From Lutraria lutraria (lineage: Eukaryota; Mollusca; Bivalvia; Venerida; Mactridae), in contig OZ026842.1 in NCBI GenBank assembly GCA_964023205.1, positions 10,261,407 to 10,325,406 on the forward strand: a stretch of DNA of 64,000 nucleotides, written 5' to 3'. Numbering within the stretch: position 1 is the stretch's first letter; every line of letters begins with the position of its first letter. Below, one piece after another: positions 24,516-37,650 of this stretch. Below the pieces are notes generated by a model. That model saw only the letters and a program-made list of their open reading frames with translations. It ran no database searches and was not told where the DNA came from. The translations under genes were made by a program, and so were the position numbers.

Positions 24516-26415
24516 GGTCAAAATGTCATTTTAGGATACAAATGAGAGCCCTATAAAGTGTATAATGGATTTTATAATAAAGTTCTCGACTCATGTTTAA
24601 CATAAGTAGGTTGTTCTTTAGTCTTTGGTAAATAATTTATAAATACGAATATGAACGAAACCAAACCATCTTTCTCTTCTATGGTGATGACAAGCAATCA
24701 TTTACTGATTATCATGTTAGTAAAGAGATAGAGGTGCTAGCTAGGTCACATAAGCTACCCACTCCACCTAGGAAAACCAAGTGCTCTCACCGTAAAGAAA
24801 TGGTGCAATATTCTAACACCTTAAGAGCCTAAATGCTTTACATTCTGCAGTATGTACATGTTTTTTGTACAAAGGAAAAGAGTATCTGGATACCGTCTAG
24901 TAGGATAACACATGTACATAGAGTTATCATAGGAATGTCTCTATTAGGGGTCATTAGGGCACTTCATCGATCCGATGTGGCTCAATTCTCACAATTTATA
25001 TACTGTCCAGCACGTGAAATTGAATCGTGCAAGCAATTATATATTGAGCACGAAATCAGTGTCTTCTAGGGGAACAGGTTCGGTTTCTTTATAGTCAGTC
25101 TCAGCCAGTGCTGTTGGATACATTCACACAGTTTAAGTACACAACTATGAGATAAAATGACACAATAACTCATGAGACAAAATGCATCATTTATTCGATT
25201 GTTTCAGTACTACACGCTGTACCATTACTGATCGTGCAAAATATACTGGTATTCAGTAATAATGTATAGTCACGGTTGAATTATTGTACGCTAAATATAG
25301 GACAGACAAAATGATGATTACATGTACAGGTGTTTCTGACTGACAGACTGAATTGTTTGTCTTTTTACAATTGTTGGCAGGTGACTTCAACGAAATAAAT
25401 GGGACAGAATGCGTCAGAGGAAAAGCTAACAAGTACAACATGATAAGAACACAAAAAATAATCAGTTCAGTAGAATACGTTCCTGTATTGAGATCATAGC
25501 GTGATCAGCATCATGTGCTTCATGCAAATACTTAGTCCCGAGTTACCTGCCCATGACACTTCGTTACCAGCTAAGTCGGGAACCAAACTTAGACAGGGAA
25601 CCAGACCGGCAAATATAATAACCAGTCAAAGAACAGTGATGGTGGTATATGCGCTTGTTTCATGAACAGCTGTGTTCTTAATTGTAACTCAATGATATCA
25701 AACAGTTGAGTATTCATTTGGCGACCATTTATATAATGATAATTGAGGTTATGTAATAAAACATTGCTGAAAAATCCATTTCGTGTAATAGCTGCTTTGT
25801 TTTAATAGTCCTTCACATAATATTTATAATGTGTGTACTTATCTTCCTTTGATCATCGAGATTGATTGATATGAAAACTTGTACACTTATACTCTTTCTA
25901 TGTATATGTTACACCATGATAATTCTCACCAAATATTTCATTAGTCAGGTCAATTCAGTGCTTGCTTGGTTTATTTCGTATTCTCAGATGTATGTACGAA
26001 CGACATTTTCCTAATACGTACTTAGCGGGGAACATGTCCGCTGAAACAAACTAACCAAGCGTTTTATTTGCACTTTTCAACCGAGCGTCAGGTTCACTGA
26101 AAATGTAGCGTGTGATATAATACACATGAAGATGTTAATGTAGTTACAAAACTCCTTTAAAACGTAGCATATCTTACACAAAAGTACATACAAAAAACGT
26201 GGACATAAATAATTTAGCAATACATTTAACCATTGTGCAACACAGCAAACCTAAAAGCAAAACGACGTATTATTGGACAACATAACGCTCCGTACGTATA
26301 CAGTTAGGTACAGTGTATCCTTCGATGTTGGATAAGACAGTATACAGCTATATATAATACTGTGTAATATAATCTAACTGTATACTGTGTCATCTAACAT
26401 CTATCTGTACGCTGT
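24516..26415. other. gene-free stretch
   Basis: One 78-codon plus-strand frame at 24833-25069 and a 62-codon minus-strand frame at 25253-25441 are unremarkable, with no domain, no splice context and no similarity I know. Nothing else is assigned. Confidence 0.45.
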
Positions 26416-26416
26416 A

Positions 26417-29405
26417 TCATCTACAGTTAAATAGCACATCACACGATAAGGTAACACAACATACCATAAGGTAACATAACACGCAATAACGTAACACAAC
26501 ATACCATAAGGTATCATAGCACGCCATAAGGTAACATAGCATGCCATCCGCCAAACAACATACCATAAGGTAACATAGCATGCCATCCGCCAAACAACAT
26601 ACCATAAGGTAAGATAGCACGCCATCCGCCAAACAACATACCATAAGGTAACATAGCACGCCATCCGCCAAACAACATACCATAAGGTATCATAGCACGC
26701 CATAAGGTAACATAGTACGCCATCCGCCAAACAACATACCATAAGGTATCATAGCACGCCATAAGGTAACATAGCACGCCATCCGCCAAACAACATACCA
26801 TAAGGTATCATAGCACACCATCCGCCAAACAACATATCATAAGGTATCATAGCACGCCATCCGCCAAACAACATACCATAAGGTATCATAGCATGCCATC
26901 CGCCAAACAACATACCATAAGGTATCATAGCATGCCATCCGCCAAACAACATACCATAAGGTATCATAACACGCCATAAGGTAACATAGCATGCCATCCG
27001 CCAAACAACATACCATAAAGTATCATAGCATGCCATCCGCCAAACAACATACCATAAGGTATCATAGCACGCCATAAGGTAACATAGCACGCCATCCGCC
27101 AAACAACATACCATAAGGTATCATAGCACGCCGTCCGCCAAACAACATACCATAAGGTAACATAGCACGCCATCCGCCAAACAACATACCATAAGGTATC
27201 ATAGCACGCCATCCGCCAAACAACATACCATAAGGTATCATAGCACGCCAGCCGCCAAACAACATACCATAAGGTATCATAGCACGCCATCCGCCAAACA
27301 ACATACCATAAGGTAACATAGCACGCCATCCGCCAAACAACATACCATAAGGTATCATAGCACGCCATCCGCCAAACAACATACCATAAGGTAACATAGC
27401 ATGCCATCCGCCAAACAACATACCATAAGGTATCATAGCACGCCATAAGGTAACATAGCACGCCATCCGCCAAACAACATACCATAAGGTATCATAGCAC
27501 GCCATAAGGTAACATAGCACGCCATCCGCCAAACAACATACCATAAGGTATCATAGCACGTCATAAGGTAACATAGCACGCCATCCGCCAAACAACATAC
27601 CATAAGGTATCATAGCACGCCATCCGCCAAACAACATACCATAAGGTAAGATAGCACGCCATCCGCCAAACAGCATACCATAAGGTAACATAGCACGCCA
27701 TCCGCCAAACAACATACCATAAGGTAGCATAGCACGCCATCCGCCAAACAACATACCATAAGGTATCATAGCACGCCATAAGGTAACATAGCACGCCATC
27801 CGCCAAACAACATACCATAAGGTAAGATAGCACGCCATCCGCCAAACAGCATACCATAAGGTAACATAGCACGCCATCCGCCAAACAACATACCATAAGG
27901 TATCATAGCACGCCATACGGTAACAAAGAAAGCCACACGACAACACAGCATACAATAAGGTAACATAATAAGCCATACGGCAACACAACATACCATAAGG
28001 TAACATAATAAGCCATACGACAACACAGCATACCATAAGGTAACAAAATAAGCCATACGGCAACACAGCATATCATAAGGTAACATTATAAGCCATACGG
28101 CAACACAGCATACCATAATGTAACATAATAAGCCGTACGACAACACAGCATACCATACGGCAACATAATAAGCCATACGACAACACAACATAACATAAGG
28201 CAACATAGCAAGCCATACGACAACACAACATACCATAAGTAACATAGCAAGCCATACGACAACACAACATACCAAAAGGTAAGATAGCAAGCCATGGCAA
28301 CACAACATATCATAAGGTAACATAGCAAGTCATACGGCAACACAACAGACCATAAGGTAACATAAAAAGCCATACGACAACACAACATACCATAAGGTAA
28401 CATAATAAGCCATATGACAACACAACATACCATAAGGTAACATAATAAGCCATACGACAAAACAGCATACCATAAGGTTACATAATAAGCCATACGGCAA
28501 TACAACATACCATAAGGTAACATAGCAAGCCATCCGCCAAACAACATACCATAAGGTAGCATAGCACGCCATCCGCCAAACAACATACCATAAGGTATCA
28601 TAGCACGCCATAAGGTAACATAGCACGCCATCCGCCAAACAACATACCATAAGGTAAGATAGCACGCCATCCGCCAAACAACATACCATAAGGTAACATA
28701 GCACGCCATCCGCCAAACAACATACCATAAGGTATCATAGCACGCCATACGGTAACAAAGAAAGCCATACGACAACACAACATACCATAAGGTAACATAG
28801 CAAGCCATACGACAACACAACATACCATAAGGTAACATAGCAAGCCATACGACAACACAACATACCATAAGGTAACATAGCAAGCCATACGACAACACAA
28901 CATATCATAAGGCAACATAGCAAGCCATACGCAACACAACATACCATAAGGTAACATAGCAAGCCATACGACAACACAACATACCATAAGGTAACATAGC
29001 AAGCCATACGCAACACAACATACCATAAGGCAACATAGCAAGCCATACGCAACACAACATACCATAAGGTAACATAGCAAGCCATACGACAACACAACAT
29101 ACCATAAGGTAACATAACACGCCATAACGTAACACAACATACCATAAGGTAACACAACATACCATAAGGTAACACAACATACCATAAGGTAACACAACAT
29201 ATCATAAGGTAACATAGCAAGCCATACGCAACACAACATACCATAAGGTAACATAGCAAGCCATACGACAACACAAAATACCATAAGGTAACATAACACG
29301 CCATAAGGTAACACAACATACCATAAGGTAACATAGCAGCCATACACAACACAGCATACCATAAGGTAACATAACACGCCATAAGGTAACATAGCACACC
29401 ATAAA
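26417..29405. repeat. 39/40-bp satellite, left array, about 75 copies
   Basis: Two unit types alternate in blocks. Type A (39 bp) contains CACGCCATCCGCCAAACAAC and dominates 26530-27910 and 28530-28740. Type B (40 bp) contains AGCCATACGACAACACAAC and fills 27910-28520 and 28740-29395. Both share ACATACCATAAGGTAACATA. A 39-bp unit keeps the frame, so long minus-strand frames (MVCCLADGVLCYL repeats) arise; these are artefacts. The same family, reversed, lies at 46110-47100. Confidence 0.95.
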
Positions 29406-30779
29406 GATGTAAAATGAAACATATGTATAAAATTTAAAAGTGTCTTTAATCAGTGCATCATAAGATATAGACAATACGACATAATTTGGTAGATAAATAT
29501 TAAGTGCACAATACAATGTCATATGCATTACAAAACCTCCAGTTTCGGGAATGTTTGATATCAACCAATAGTCAGATCACACTCCTGCATGACGGTAACA
29601 TTATTCAACATTGTTTCCTTAACCAATTCGTGTTCATATATTTCTGATTATCTGTTATTGAAAACAAGTTAGGCGAAAAGTGACGAATGGTAATCAATCA
29701 CCCCACCCACTCTAAGAGCTTTATATCATCATTATGTTTATATTTACTTAATGTCGAAGTTTTCGAAAGCTTGACCAGACTTTCATGTTTGGACATTCGC
29801 TTGATTAACAAAATACTACCCGATTCCCTAGTTCAACATTAACGTACCAATTCACTTGACTGCATGGTCATGTAATGATTACTGGGATTTCAACCACATG
29901 TATGTATTATATAAATACTATTTATGTCTGGTTACATGCTCCTTAAAAATAAGTTACAAATGTAGGAAGGTCGGGGCGCTTTTTTTGTTCTTGAAAAGGT
30001 AAAATAATGAAAGAAATGATGTACCGTTCCTCGGGCCTAATAAATAGTCTAGGGGTCGAGGGGAAAAATTAGGGTAGGTAAGGCCTTACAATAATCTCAA
30101 ACAGATCACGTTTCTAAAGCATCTATGCAAACGACAAGAGGCAAAAATAACAGTAACGGTTAATATCCATATAATTAACATACAATTAGTTGTAATGCCC
30201 TTAGTATGGACTGATGGTCGTTTTAAATAATATGCGAGTTAAATATTTGAAGTCTGAGAGGCTAAGTGAAAATTTATAAGAAATATTTCAACAGAAGGAA
30301 AAACGTTATATCATATGATAATGTATTATGTGTACGTATATCTACATGTATCTCAAAACTTCAAACGTGACCGAAGTATGTCAAACGGAAACAATATAGA
30401 TTGATGAGTCATTTTATTTAGAGGTCCATAAATGGAGATGGATTTTAAATACTAGATAAGGCCAACACATTGTTGGTTTCTGGTTACTAAGTACTTGTTC
30501 ATTATAAATAGTGTAGGGTGACAGGTGAATGTTTGTTTTGCCCTTTATTTAAAGCGTGCGCGGAAAGATAAAATAAATGAAAAAGTGGATGTTTCGTATA
30601 TCGGGCCTAATATAAAAAGTTTAGGCTCATGGGGTAAATCAGGGCAGGCCGGATAACAATTACCAAGCAAAGCAAAGCACGTGTTTAAACATTAATTGTA
30701 CGTTACACGAAGTTTTGATTATGTATGCAGGACATAAAATCATCATGACGTAACAATTGCTTTTTTGTTCACTTTCACT
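29406..30779. other. sequence unique to the left side of the palindrome
   Basis: About 1.4 kb between the satellite and the start of recognisable homology with the right arm. No counterpart lies between the right arm and its satellite. No gene seen. Confidence 0.5.
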
Positions 30780-30784
30780 TGTTT

Positions 30785-30900
30785 TTTTTTAGTTTTACGC
30801 CCCTTTTCAATAGTCAGAGACATATGTGGCGGACAGTTCATCTAACCATCTTTCCTAGGAAGTACCAGTACTAGACGTCCATCAAAACACGAAGGGCGAC
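30785..30900. mobile_element. SINE fragment, same family as 56470-56700
   Basis: CCCCTTTTCAATAGTCAGAG, ATGTGGCGGACAGTTCATCTA and GTACCAGTACTAGAC match the tail half of the element at 56470-56700. The tRNA-like head is missing. Confidence 0.65.
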
Positions 30901-32221
30901 TACTATGCTGATCGGGAGAAAGAACATGTCTCGAGTTACAAGTACTAATAACTAACTTCCCACAAAACCCGGCCAATCATAGAACCGTCCCTAAACACAT
31001 TTTTAGATTTAAAGTAAAAGAAATTTGGATCGACAGTTGTATGACGATAAAAACTACATGCACGTTTGACCTCAAGGTCGGATTTTTGCCCAAGCAATCA
31101 GATAATTCCGTATCAAAGGTAATGCAATATGAAAATACAAGCCTGCGATAAATCTGCCTAAATCTACATACGGAGTCGAATTCATATAAGACATCCTTGT
31201 TTTCCAATCCATTATATTCTATTTTAGTAAATACCATAAAACATGTCCTCACTCTTAATAATGTATCTTGAAATTGTAGTTGTATTTCATTTTTATTAAT
31301 TTCGAGTTTCACATGCAAATTATGATTTACATACATGTAATTGTATAACTTTTGTATGTCTTTTATATAAAATGCATCGGATCATGTGACCAGAAACATG
31401 TATAATTTATGTTGACGTTGCAAATAAAGAATATTGAATCGTAAATCCAAGTTTACACGCCAATTCCAGTATCCTGTTTGTGACGATAAAAATACTCCAA
31501 TTACACGTAAAATAATCGTGCATTGCGCATTGAAGTCGGATGATATTTCACAAGGGCGTACATAGCAAGGGTAATTCATACAAATGAAGAGCGGAGGTTG
31601 TTCATATTTGCGTTTTCAAATCGTATAAAATTAATAGAGATTCATTCATCATATGACATTTTGAACAACCCATTTATCTAATGAACTGCAAGGCATCGTC
31701 AATATGTATAAATTACTGTCCAGAAATATACATTTTATTCTGATCAGTTTTTGTCTGTTGCATTTTAATGAACAGTAAATTCATAATCTGCCCCAGAATA
31801 TTTACCAAAAGTAGTCTGTGTGTAAGCGTGTTATATAACAGAATTATCAAAGATTTTAAGGTGGGTGTACGTGAATTTATATTGCAATACCGCATATAAT
31901 TCGCATAAGCCTGAATGTATAATGTCGGCCATCTACAATTACGACGACCAATCTCATTTGTCGTCAATGCACATAAACTAGTAGTATAATAGTTTAATGT
32001 TGATGACCCATTTGTTACATTGACTTCAGTATGTCGGTTTGAGCGAAACCGTAAATCGCCTATCCCCTTGTTCTTACATGATATGGATAGTGTGAATAGG
32101 GGCCATTAGTCAATAAAATATCATATCCACAGTCAACGAAGAATGCGCTTTGGCCTAAGATCTTTGTCCAAAGTTGAGCTATTTGTAGTAAGATGTGACG
32201 TTAAAAAGTTCAGATAATATA

Positions 32222-32515
32222 CCAGGTCAGGTAAGTGGTTAGAGCGTTGGTATACTGATCAAGAGGATGTGAGTTCAAACCCCGGGCAATGCTCACACCG
32301 TGTATGACAAATTTGACTGAAGATATCTCATCATATGTTGAATCCTCCGCCTTCTTTGAATCCTGTGGGGTAACTTGGCAGTTACTTGCGGTTAGAATGT
32401 AGCTAGTACTGGTTAAGTCCTGAATGAAGTCCAGGGAAGCTGGTTAGGATAATTACCCGCCACGTTTTAACTGAAATAATGTTGAAAATGGCATTAAATC
32501 CTATGAAAAAAAAAC
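32222..32515 (+). mobile_element. tRNA-derived SINE (left-arm copy)
   Basis: A-box-like TAAGTGGTTAGAGCGTTGG, B-box GAGTTCAAACCCCGG, a body with AGTCCAGGGAAGCTGGTTAG, and a TTTAACTGAAATAATG tail ending in an A run. It is present at the same place in the right arm, so it inserted before the duplication. Its tail matches 53815-54190 and 58280-58390. Confidence 0.8.
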
Positions 32516-32613
32516 AAAGTTTATCATACTATCCGTGTACTACTACCTTAACCAGGGAAATATACAAACTGCTAGTATTTTGATTATTGCGAACTTTTCA
32601 AATTTCAGGTTTT

Positions 32614-32726
32614 GCACGTGAATTTTCAACCTTTTTCGCGGGCTTTTCCACGACACTATATAAGTCATGAGCTCTTCACATATTTCAGAAACATATTGTC
32701 TGTAGGACTTGGAGCAAATATTCAAG
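32614..32726 (+). promoter_or_regulatory. promoter and 5'-UTR exon of clusterin-like gene, left copy
   Basis: A TATA box TATATAAG lies at 32657-32664, with an E-box CACGTG at about 32614-32619 and a GAATTTTC dyad next to it. A 5'-UTR exon should begin about 30 bases after the TATA box and ends at TTCAAG|GTAAGA (32726/32727), spliced to the acceptor just before the start codon at 33066. The layout is conserved in the right copy. Confidence 0.65.
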
Positions 32727-33065
32727 GTAAGACTTTAATTTATCTAATAATGTACCGAATACATTTTGTACTTGTATATCTTATTCCTTTGCAAGCGCGA
32801 CACTAGCTTGAAATTTCTTTTCTGTAACTGTTTTTGAGTTGATGTATGTTATATGCTTTACTTCGAAACTTTAACATTAATTTTCTGGATACAATGTATT
32901 TGTCATCCGTTACAATTTGTATCCTTTCGAGTGGCTATTGTGTAGATATAGAAACATTTCATGATTTTTTTCAAATGTAAGTCAAGATTATGTCCTGTAA
33001 TTTTAAAATATCGGAACCATCCTTCAATATTTGAGATACTATTCTATTATGTTGTATAATTCCAG

Positions 33066-36046
33066 ATGTTTACCCAATACCTTACTCTGCTGCTGATGGT
33101 GCCGGCTATTCTAGCTGTTAAGGACCTCGATACAGAAACATTCACTGGTAATTTACTTTATCCATTACATTTACTATTATTTGTCATCTATATTCTGAAT
33201 ATATTATTGATTTACAATGTATATGGACTTACCCATTCATCATTACTGACTTTGTTTTCAGGTTTTCGATCCACATTTCACGGACTTATCGAGCAACATT
33301 TACGAGCAGAATATGTTCTCTTATCGCCCATTATGGCTAAACAGAATGAAAGCTGGCTGTCCTGTCGACAATCGATTGACGCCAAACATGGTCCATGCCG
33401 CAGCTGTGTGGAGTCAAACTGTGGCTCGTAAGTTAACTTGCTTGTACTTGTTTTATTCCATGTAATCGTCATATGCTGCGTCTTGAACCTAACGTTTTCA
33501 CGGTGATTTTTTATAGATCAACAGCAACTACTGCTCTATACAAATGACTTGTCTCGCCTAATTCCTGGCCTACATGTAAAAATACTCCCGCCGTGTCTTC
33601 ATAAACAGCCACAGTTTTTATTACCCAACACTTTTCTGTGTGATAAAAAAGTACCAACACTTTCTTTCTGTCCTCGGTGTTTGTTTATTGCGGCCAACTG
33701 TGTTCTAATGCTACCTGACCTGACATTTTATACGTCAAACCTGCTTTTGGAAAGATGTATCCTTTTCATTAATTATAAACTCGGTATATTTGAATTACTA
33801 TTTGCCTTTCCTATTTTAGTGACTTCACTGTTACAGAGAAGAGTGTTCCTGAAGAGGTTTCTGTAGATTGGGAAGAATGGCATGACATCGGTGTAGAACT
33901 ATTTGGAGAAGGCGAAATTGACCATTTCCTTAATATGGCTGCACAAAGGACTGGCACGCAAAGCGGTCTTCCAAACCGGAAGAGATTTTGGGGTGCAGGT
34001 ATTGAGTCACTTAAAATCAAACTTTGTGGCACTTTTTCGGTGATTTTTTTTCATGCAATGTTTCTGCCGGTCAATATCTTCTAACATTGCTATTGTTACT
34101 TTGGAATTTTGAATTTGTTGGCGTAATTGGTCGGATCATAAAAAACTCTGTAATTTGAGATTTAATTTAAGTTAGCTCCTCCCGATTAGGGAACAATAAT
34201 TTCAATTTTGTAATTATGCTTGGAATGCCCGAATACTCGTTTCATTCGAAAGTAAGTCCATACTTTCCCATATTACTTCATAATGCACCTCTTAGAAACA
34301 TTTTGCATTGATATGATCTTTCACTTTTTTAAGCTTTCACAGCAATATCTGGCTTGTGGGCATCATATGAAATTGGTAATCATTTGGTAGTTAACTGGGA
34401 TGGTATTTCAAGTACATTGAGCAACATTGGCAGCAGTGTTGGTAATTGGGTATCTGGTAAGCATGCTATTATATACTAGTACAATGTCATGTATATTAAT
34501 ACCTACAGTAAATGTACCAGTTTACCACGTATATGCTTTTGTATACCTCTCCACTCTTTCAAATGTATCGCCTATTTTTATTGTACATTTTACCTTCAGC
34601 CTTAGTGTTGTGTTTGCATGTAATGAGCCTTACTTTCTGGGCCACTACTACGACTACATACTGACGCATCTCTTATTTAATTCCCTCAAGGTCTGTTTAG
34701 TAGAAAACGTCGTGATATTGGTATGTCTGCACGTCATATACTTGGTATGATGAGACGAAAGATTCACAGACAAATGGAAGGGTTAGGCTCTGAAACCAGC
34801 TGTATGCAGCAATGTTCCGAATGTCAATATTTCCTTGGAGAACCTGCTGACATGGTTTCTCAAGGTAAGCAACGTATCCAATATTAATTATGCTCCGATT
34901 GCAGTAAGTTTAATAATTATTAATTACTTGGGAGTGGTGGTCTAGGCTCCAGGACAATAGGTAGAACTTCATATTACTTTTTTTATGAATTGATGCACTT
35001 AACTCAATCGCAATCACATTTTTCCTTGGACTTTAAGACGGGAATATACAGCAGCCACAAGAATGATTTGTCACGTACTACACTTGCATTATAACTTATT
35101 GTTTATAATCATTACAGTATGTAGTCCAAAGATGTTGATGGATCAGAGGACTATGGTGACAATTATTAAAGAACTAAAGGAATTATACATGTTGAATGGT
35201 GATCCAGAAAGTAGTACACCAGTTCTTACAAAGGTTTGTGATACCATTCTATACTCGGCAAACAAGAAACTTTACATTATTCATATATTGATATTTCAAT
35301 GCTCATTAAAGAAATAACATCGTGTGTCATTTTAACTGTCCACCCTGTTGAAGAATTCCAGGGGAAACAACTCAAGAATTACTAAACGGGTTTAAAACGG
35401 CATTATTGGTATTCAAACTATCCGTTCGTTGGCTGTTGACCTGTTTTAATGTTGTTAACATCAATACACGCATTGCTGTAAAAGAGAAAAAATGATACTG
35501 AAAATGTCTTAACCCTGATTTAAATACAGTTTGAGTCAAACATTGATATGTTTCAAATTACCTTCCTTTGAATTAAGATAAGACCATACATTTGTATTTT
35601 ACTGTTGCATTTCCAATCAGTAAAGACGTTTTTGTATAATTTTGAACGTGTTGCTTTTCGTTCTTTTGTGTCCTTTAACCTTCATTGAGGTTGACTGTAG
35701 CTTGCTACTTCAGTTGCTAGGGGGACAGCAGTCAGTCTAATTATATATACGCCGATCCATTTTAAAGTTTGCAAATATGTTTAATACGACAAACCATCAT
35801 ATTCAAGCTCATTCTAGAAATCATAAAATGTAATTAGAACTACTTTGTTGTATATCATTCTTTCAGATTGAATACAATCCTGAGAACTTCCGTTTATCGT
35901 CCATGTCGTTTGGTGACGTGTATGTTACTGCAATGACACCATCAGGTCCCATGAGATATCTTAGTGAATATCGCTTCCGTATACAGTCACCAGAAACATC
36001 AGCAATTGAAATGGCCGAAGAATTGCTGTCTAAATGGGGACTTTAA
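33066..36046 (+). CDS. clusterin-like secreted protein, left copy
   Basis: Seven coding exons: 33066-33147, 33262-33427, 33820-33998, 34343-34456, 34691-34864, 35118-35233 and 35867-36046; 1,011 nt, 336 residues plus stop. An N-terminal signal peptide is predicted (MFTQYLTLLLMVPAILA). There are eight cysteines in two groups: 62, 73, 76, 81 (spacing x10, x2, x4, identical to the first four of vertebrate clusterin) and 218, 222, 225, 240. An antiparallel ladder 62-240, 73-225, 76-222, 81-218 would mimic clusterin, one bridge short. Between the groups are two basic sites, NRKR (135-138) and RKRR (185-188), where a furin-like protease could make two chains. The end, ETSAIEMAEELLSKW, also resembles the clusterin tail. 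Clusterin is an extracellular chaperone of about 450 residues. The family call is by pattern, so moderate. Confidence 0.65.
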
Positions 36047-36110
36047 CTATTTTGTTAAAATTTTGTTTTGACATTGTATTATGGATTGCTTATGGAATCG
36101 AACATAGTTG

Positions 36111-36116
36111 AATAAA
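36111..36116 (+). terminator. polyadenylation signal of left clusterin-like gene
   Basis: AATAAA 65 bases after the stop codon, followed by a GT-rich stretch (TGTTGTTGTTTT). The same signal is at 39926-39931 in the right copy. Confidence 0.75.
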
Positions 36117-36410
36117 ACTGTGTAAAATGTACACATTGTTGTTGTTTTATTTGGAGCATATCATGAGAATCATACATGAAAATATCTGATTAAATTTCTC
36201 ACTACATTTTCAATATTGGATGTGGTTGTTTGCAAGTGATTTATGAATGTTTTTACTATATTCAATGTTTCTGGTATTCAACATTTACGGCATGCATATA
36301 CATGGTCAGGTTTAACGGAAACATACACGGGTAGAAATGTGATTTTGTTGGCACTAGATCAATGGTGGTACACTAACTTGAGCTCTACGTCATCGCACAC
36401 ATCTCTGTGT

Positions 36411-37126
36411 AAACTCTAAAAGTAATGAAAATAACATAGCGCATCAAAAGAATGAATTTTGTAATTTGTGTGTAAATAGTTAACGACATTAATGATTCAC
36501 CCAAGCGTGTAAATGGGATTTAATTAAAGTCCCATTGCGGCATTTTTCGATGTTAAAATTAAAGTAGGTTTTATTTTACGTAGATGTCTTATCTGTGAAA
36601 TTGACTTTTATTTGCAATAAAAACGTTCCGAAATTTTCTTTTTTAATCGCAAAGTACATATAGAAATATAACACAGTATTTTTTTCAATGATATTGCAAA
36701 AAAATAAGAAAGCGTCTTCTGTCAACATTTCTAGGAGATACGGCTAAGGAAAGGCACAGTGTAATATTGTTTTAGAGCAAATTATTACATATATATGTTG
36801 TTCTGTACGGCTAAATTCAAAAAGCTAAGGGGGCTTTAAGTATATTTCTAAACGGTCCCATACACCTGGACGTTTCCCACAAATACAACTTTATCCAGTT
36901 TTTAGGTCTAACTACCAACTTCACTACATCATAGCATACAATTGTAAATTATTGTTGCACTATATCATTTCTGATTACTTAAATGATTTCCTGCAAAAAG
37001 GGCAATTTACCTATCATCGATACCTCCGGGGGAGATCATCTGATGGCGCAGTGTACAACCATTGACTTGTGTATTTTCTCAAGCTTCACAAAATCGAAAT
37101 TCACCAAGTGAACTATACTACTCAAA
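36411..37126. other. spacer of the inverted duplication, first part
   Basis: No counterpart in the other arm and no gene. The sequence just inside the left arm keeps faint similarity to SINE sequence at 39600-39660. Confidence 0.45.
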
Positions 37127-37155
37127 ATTTGGTTTTAATGGTCATTTTTGGTTCT

Positions 37156-37650
37156 ACACTCAAACCAACTTATAAACCGCCATCTGATATTATTGGATAT
37201 AACTTGATAGTTAAAGTATAAATAAGAAATAATCTTTTTATTTCTGTAATGATATTGAAATTTATTCAATGCTTGTAATCGTTCATTGGACATTTCTTTT
37301 TCAAAGAAATGGTAATCGAAATTCATAATCGAAACTTGGAGGAACGTACGATATCTCAAAGGAACGCAGCTCTCTAATATTCCGTCTGCTCTGTCTCTTT
37401 CTTCTACGGACATGCGAGCCATGTTTTATGTTTTGATGATAGGGTATAGAAAACCGAACCGATTTGAATATGCTAACCTACACGTGAAGTGAAGTACACG
37501 TCTCGCATGGGTAAATGTGCATGAAAACATGCAATCAAGTAGTGTAAAATTACGGATTTTTAAATGAAATTATTGGATGAAAATTTCATACAATTCTGTC
37601 TCAAGATATTTCAAATAATGAACTGGCGGTTTATAAGTTGGTTTGAGTGT
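37156..37650. mobile_element. element with 27-bp perfect inverted ends in the spacer
   Basis: The arms at 37156-37182 and 37624-37650 are perfect inverted copies (beginning ACACTCAAACCAACTTATAA). They bound about 440 bp that include a minus-strand open frame from ATG 37422, starting MARMSVEERDRADGILES, 95 codons with an internal CAG that could be a splice acceptor. The opening of this frame looks protein-like, but I cannot name a family. It could be part of a transposon or a captured exon. Confidence 0.45.

Larger units (their letters stand above)
31210..36410. repeat. left arm of a large inverted duplication
   Basis: The reverse complement of 39635-46060 is found here. Anchors read by eye include the stretch around 31261 against 46010, the SINE at 32222 against 45040, all eight exons of the clusterin-like gene, and the 3' flank up to GATTTTGTT(G/A)GCAC near 36350 against 39695. 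From about 32400 inwards the arms are nearly identical, introns included. Outside that they fall to an estimated 80-90%. Confidence 0.92.

Noticed and set aside
26401..29564. Many overlapping minus-strand frames of 76-274 codons rich in Met, Cys, Tyr and Leu
   Set aside because: They are translations of the 39/40-bp satellite. Several frames are open at once and the protein repeats follow the DNA unit exactly, with no start context or splice structure.
33278..33472. A 64-codon antisense frame, also at 43778-43972
   Set aside because: Shadow on the opposite strand of the second coding exon of the clusterin-like genes.
34427..34750. A 107-codon frame with an identical partner at 42500-42823
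   Set aside because: Its presence in both arms looked like conservation, but it runs from coding exon 4 through an intron into the next exon in the wrong frame. It is identical only because the arms are.
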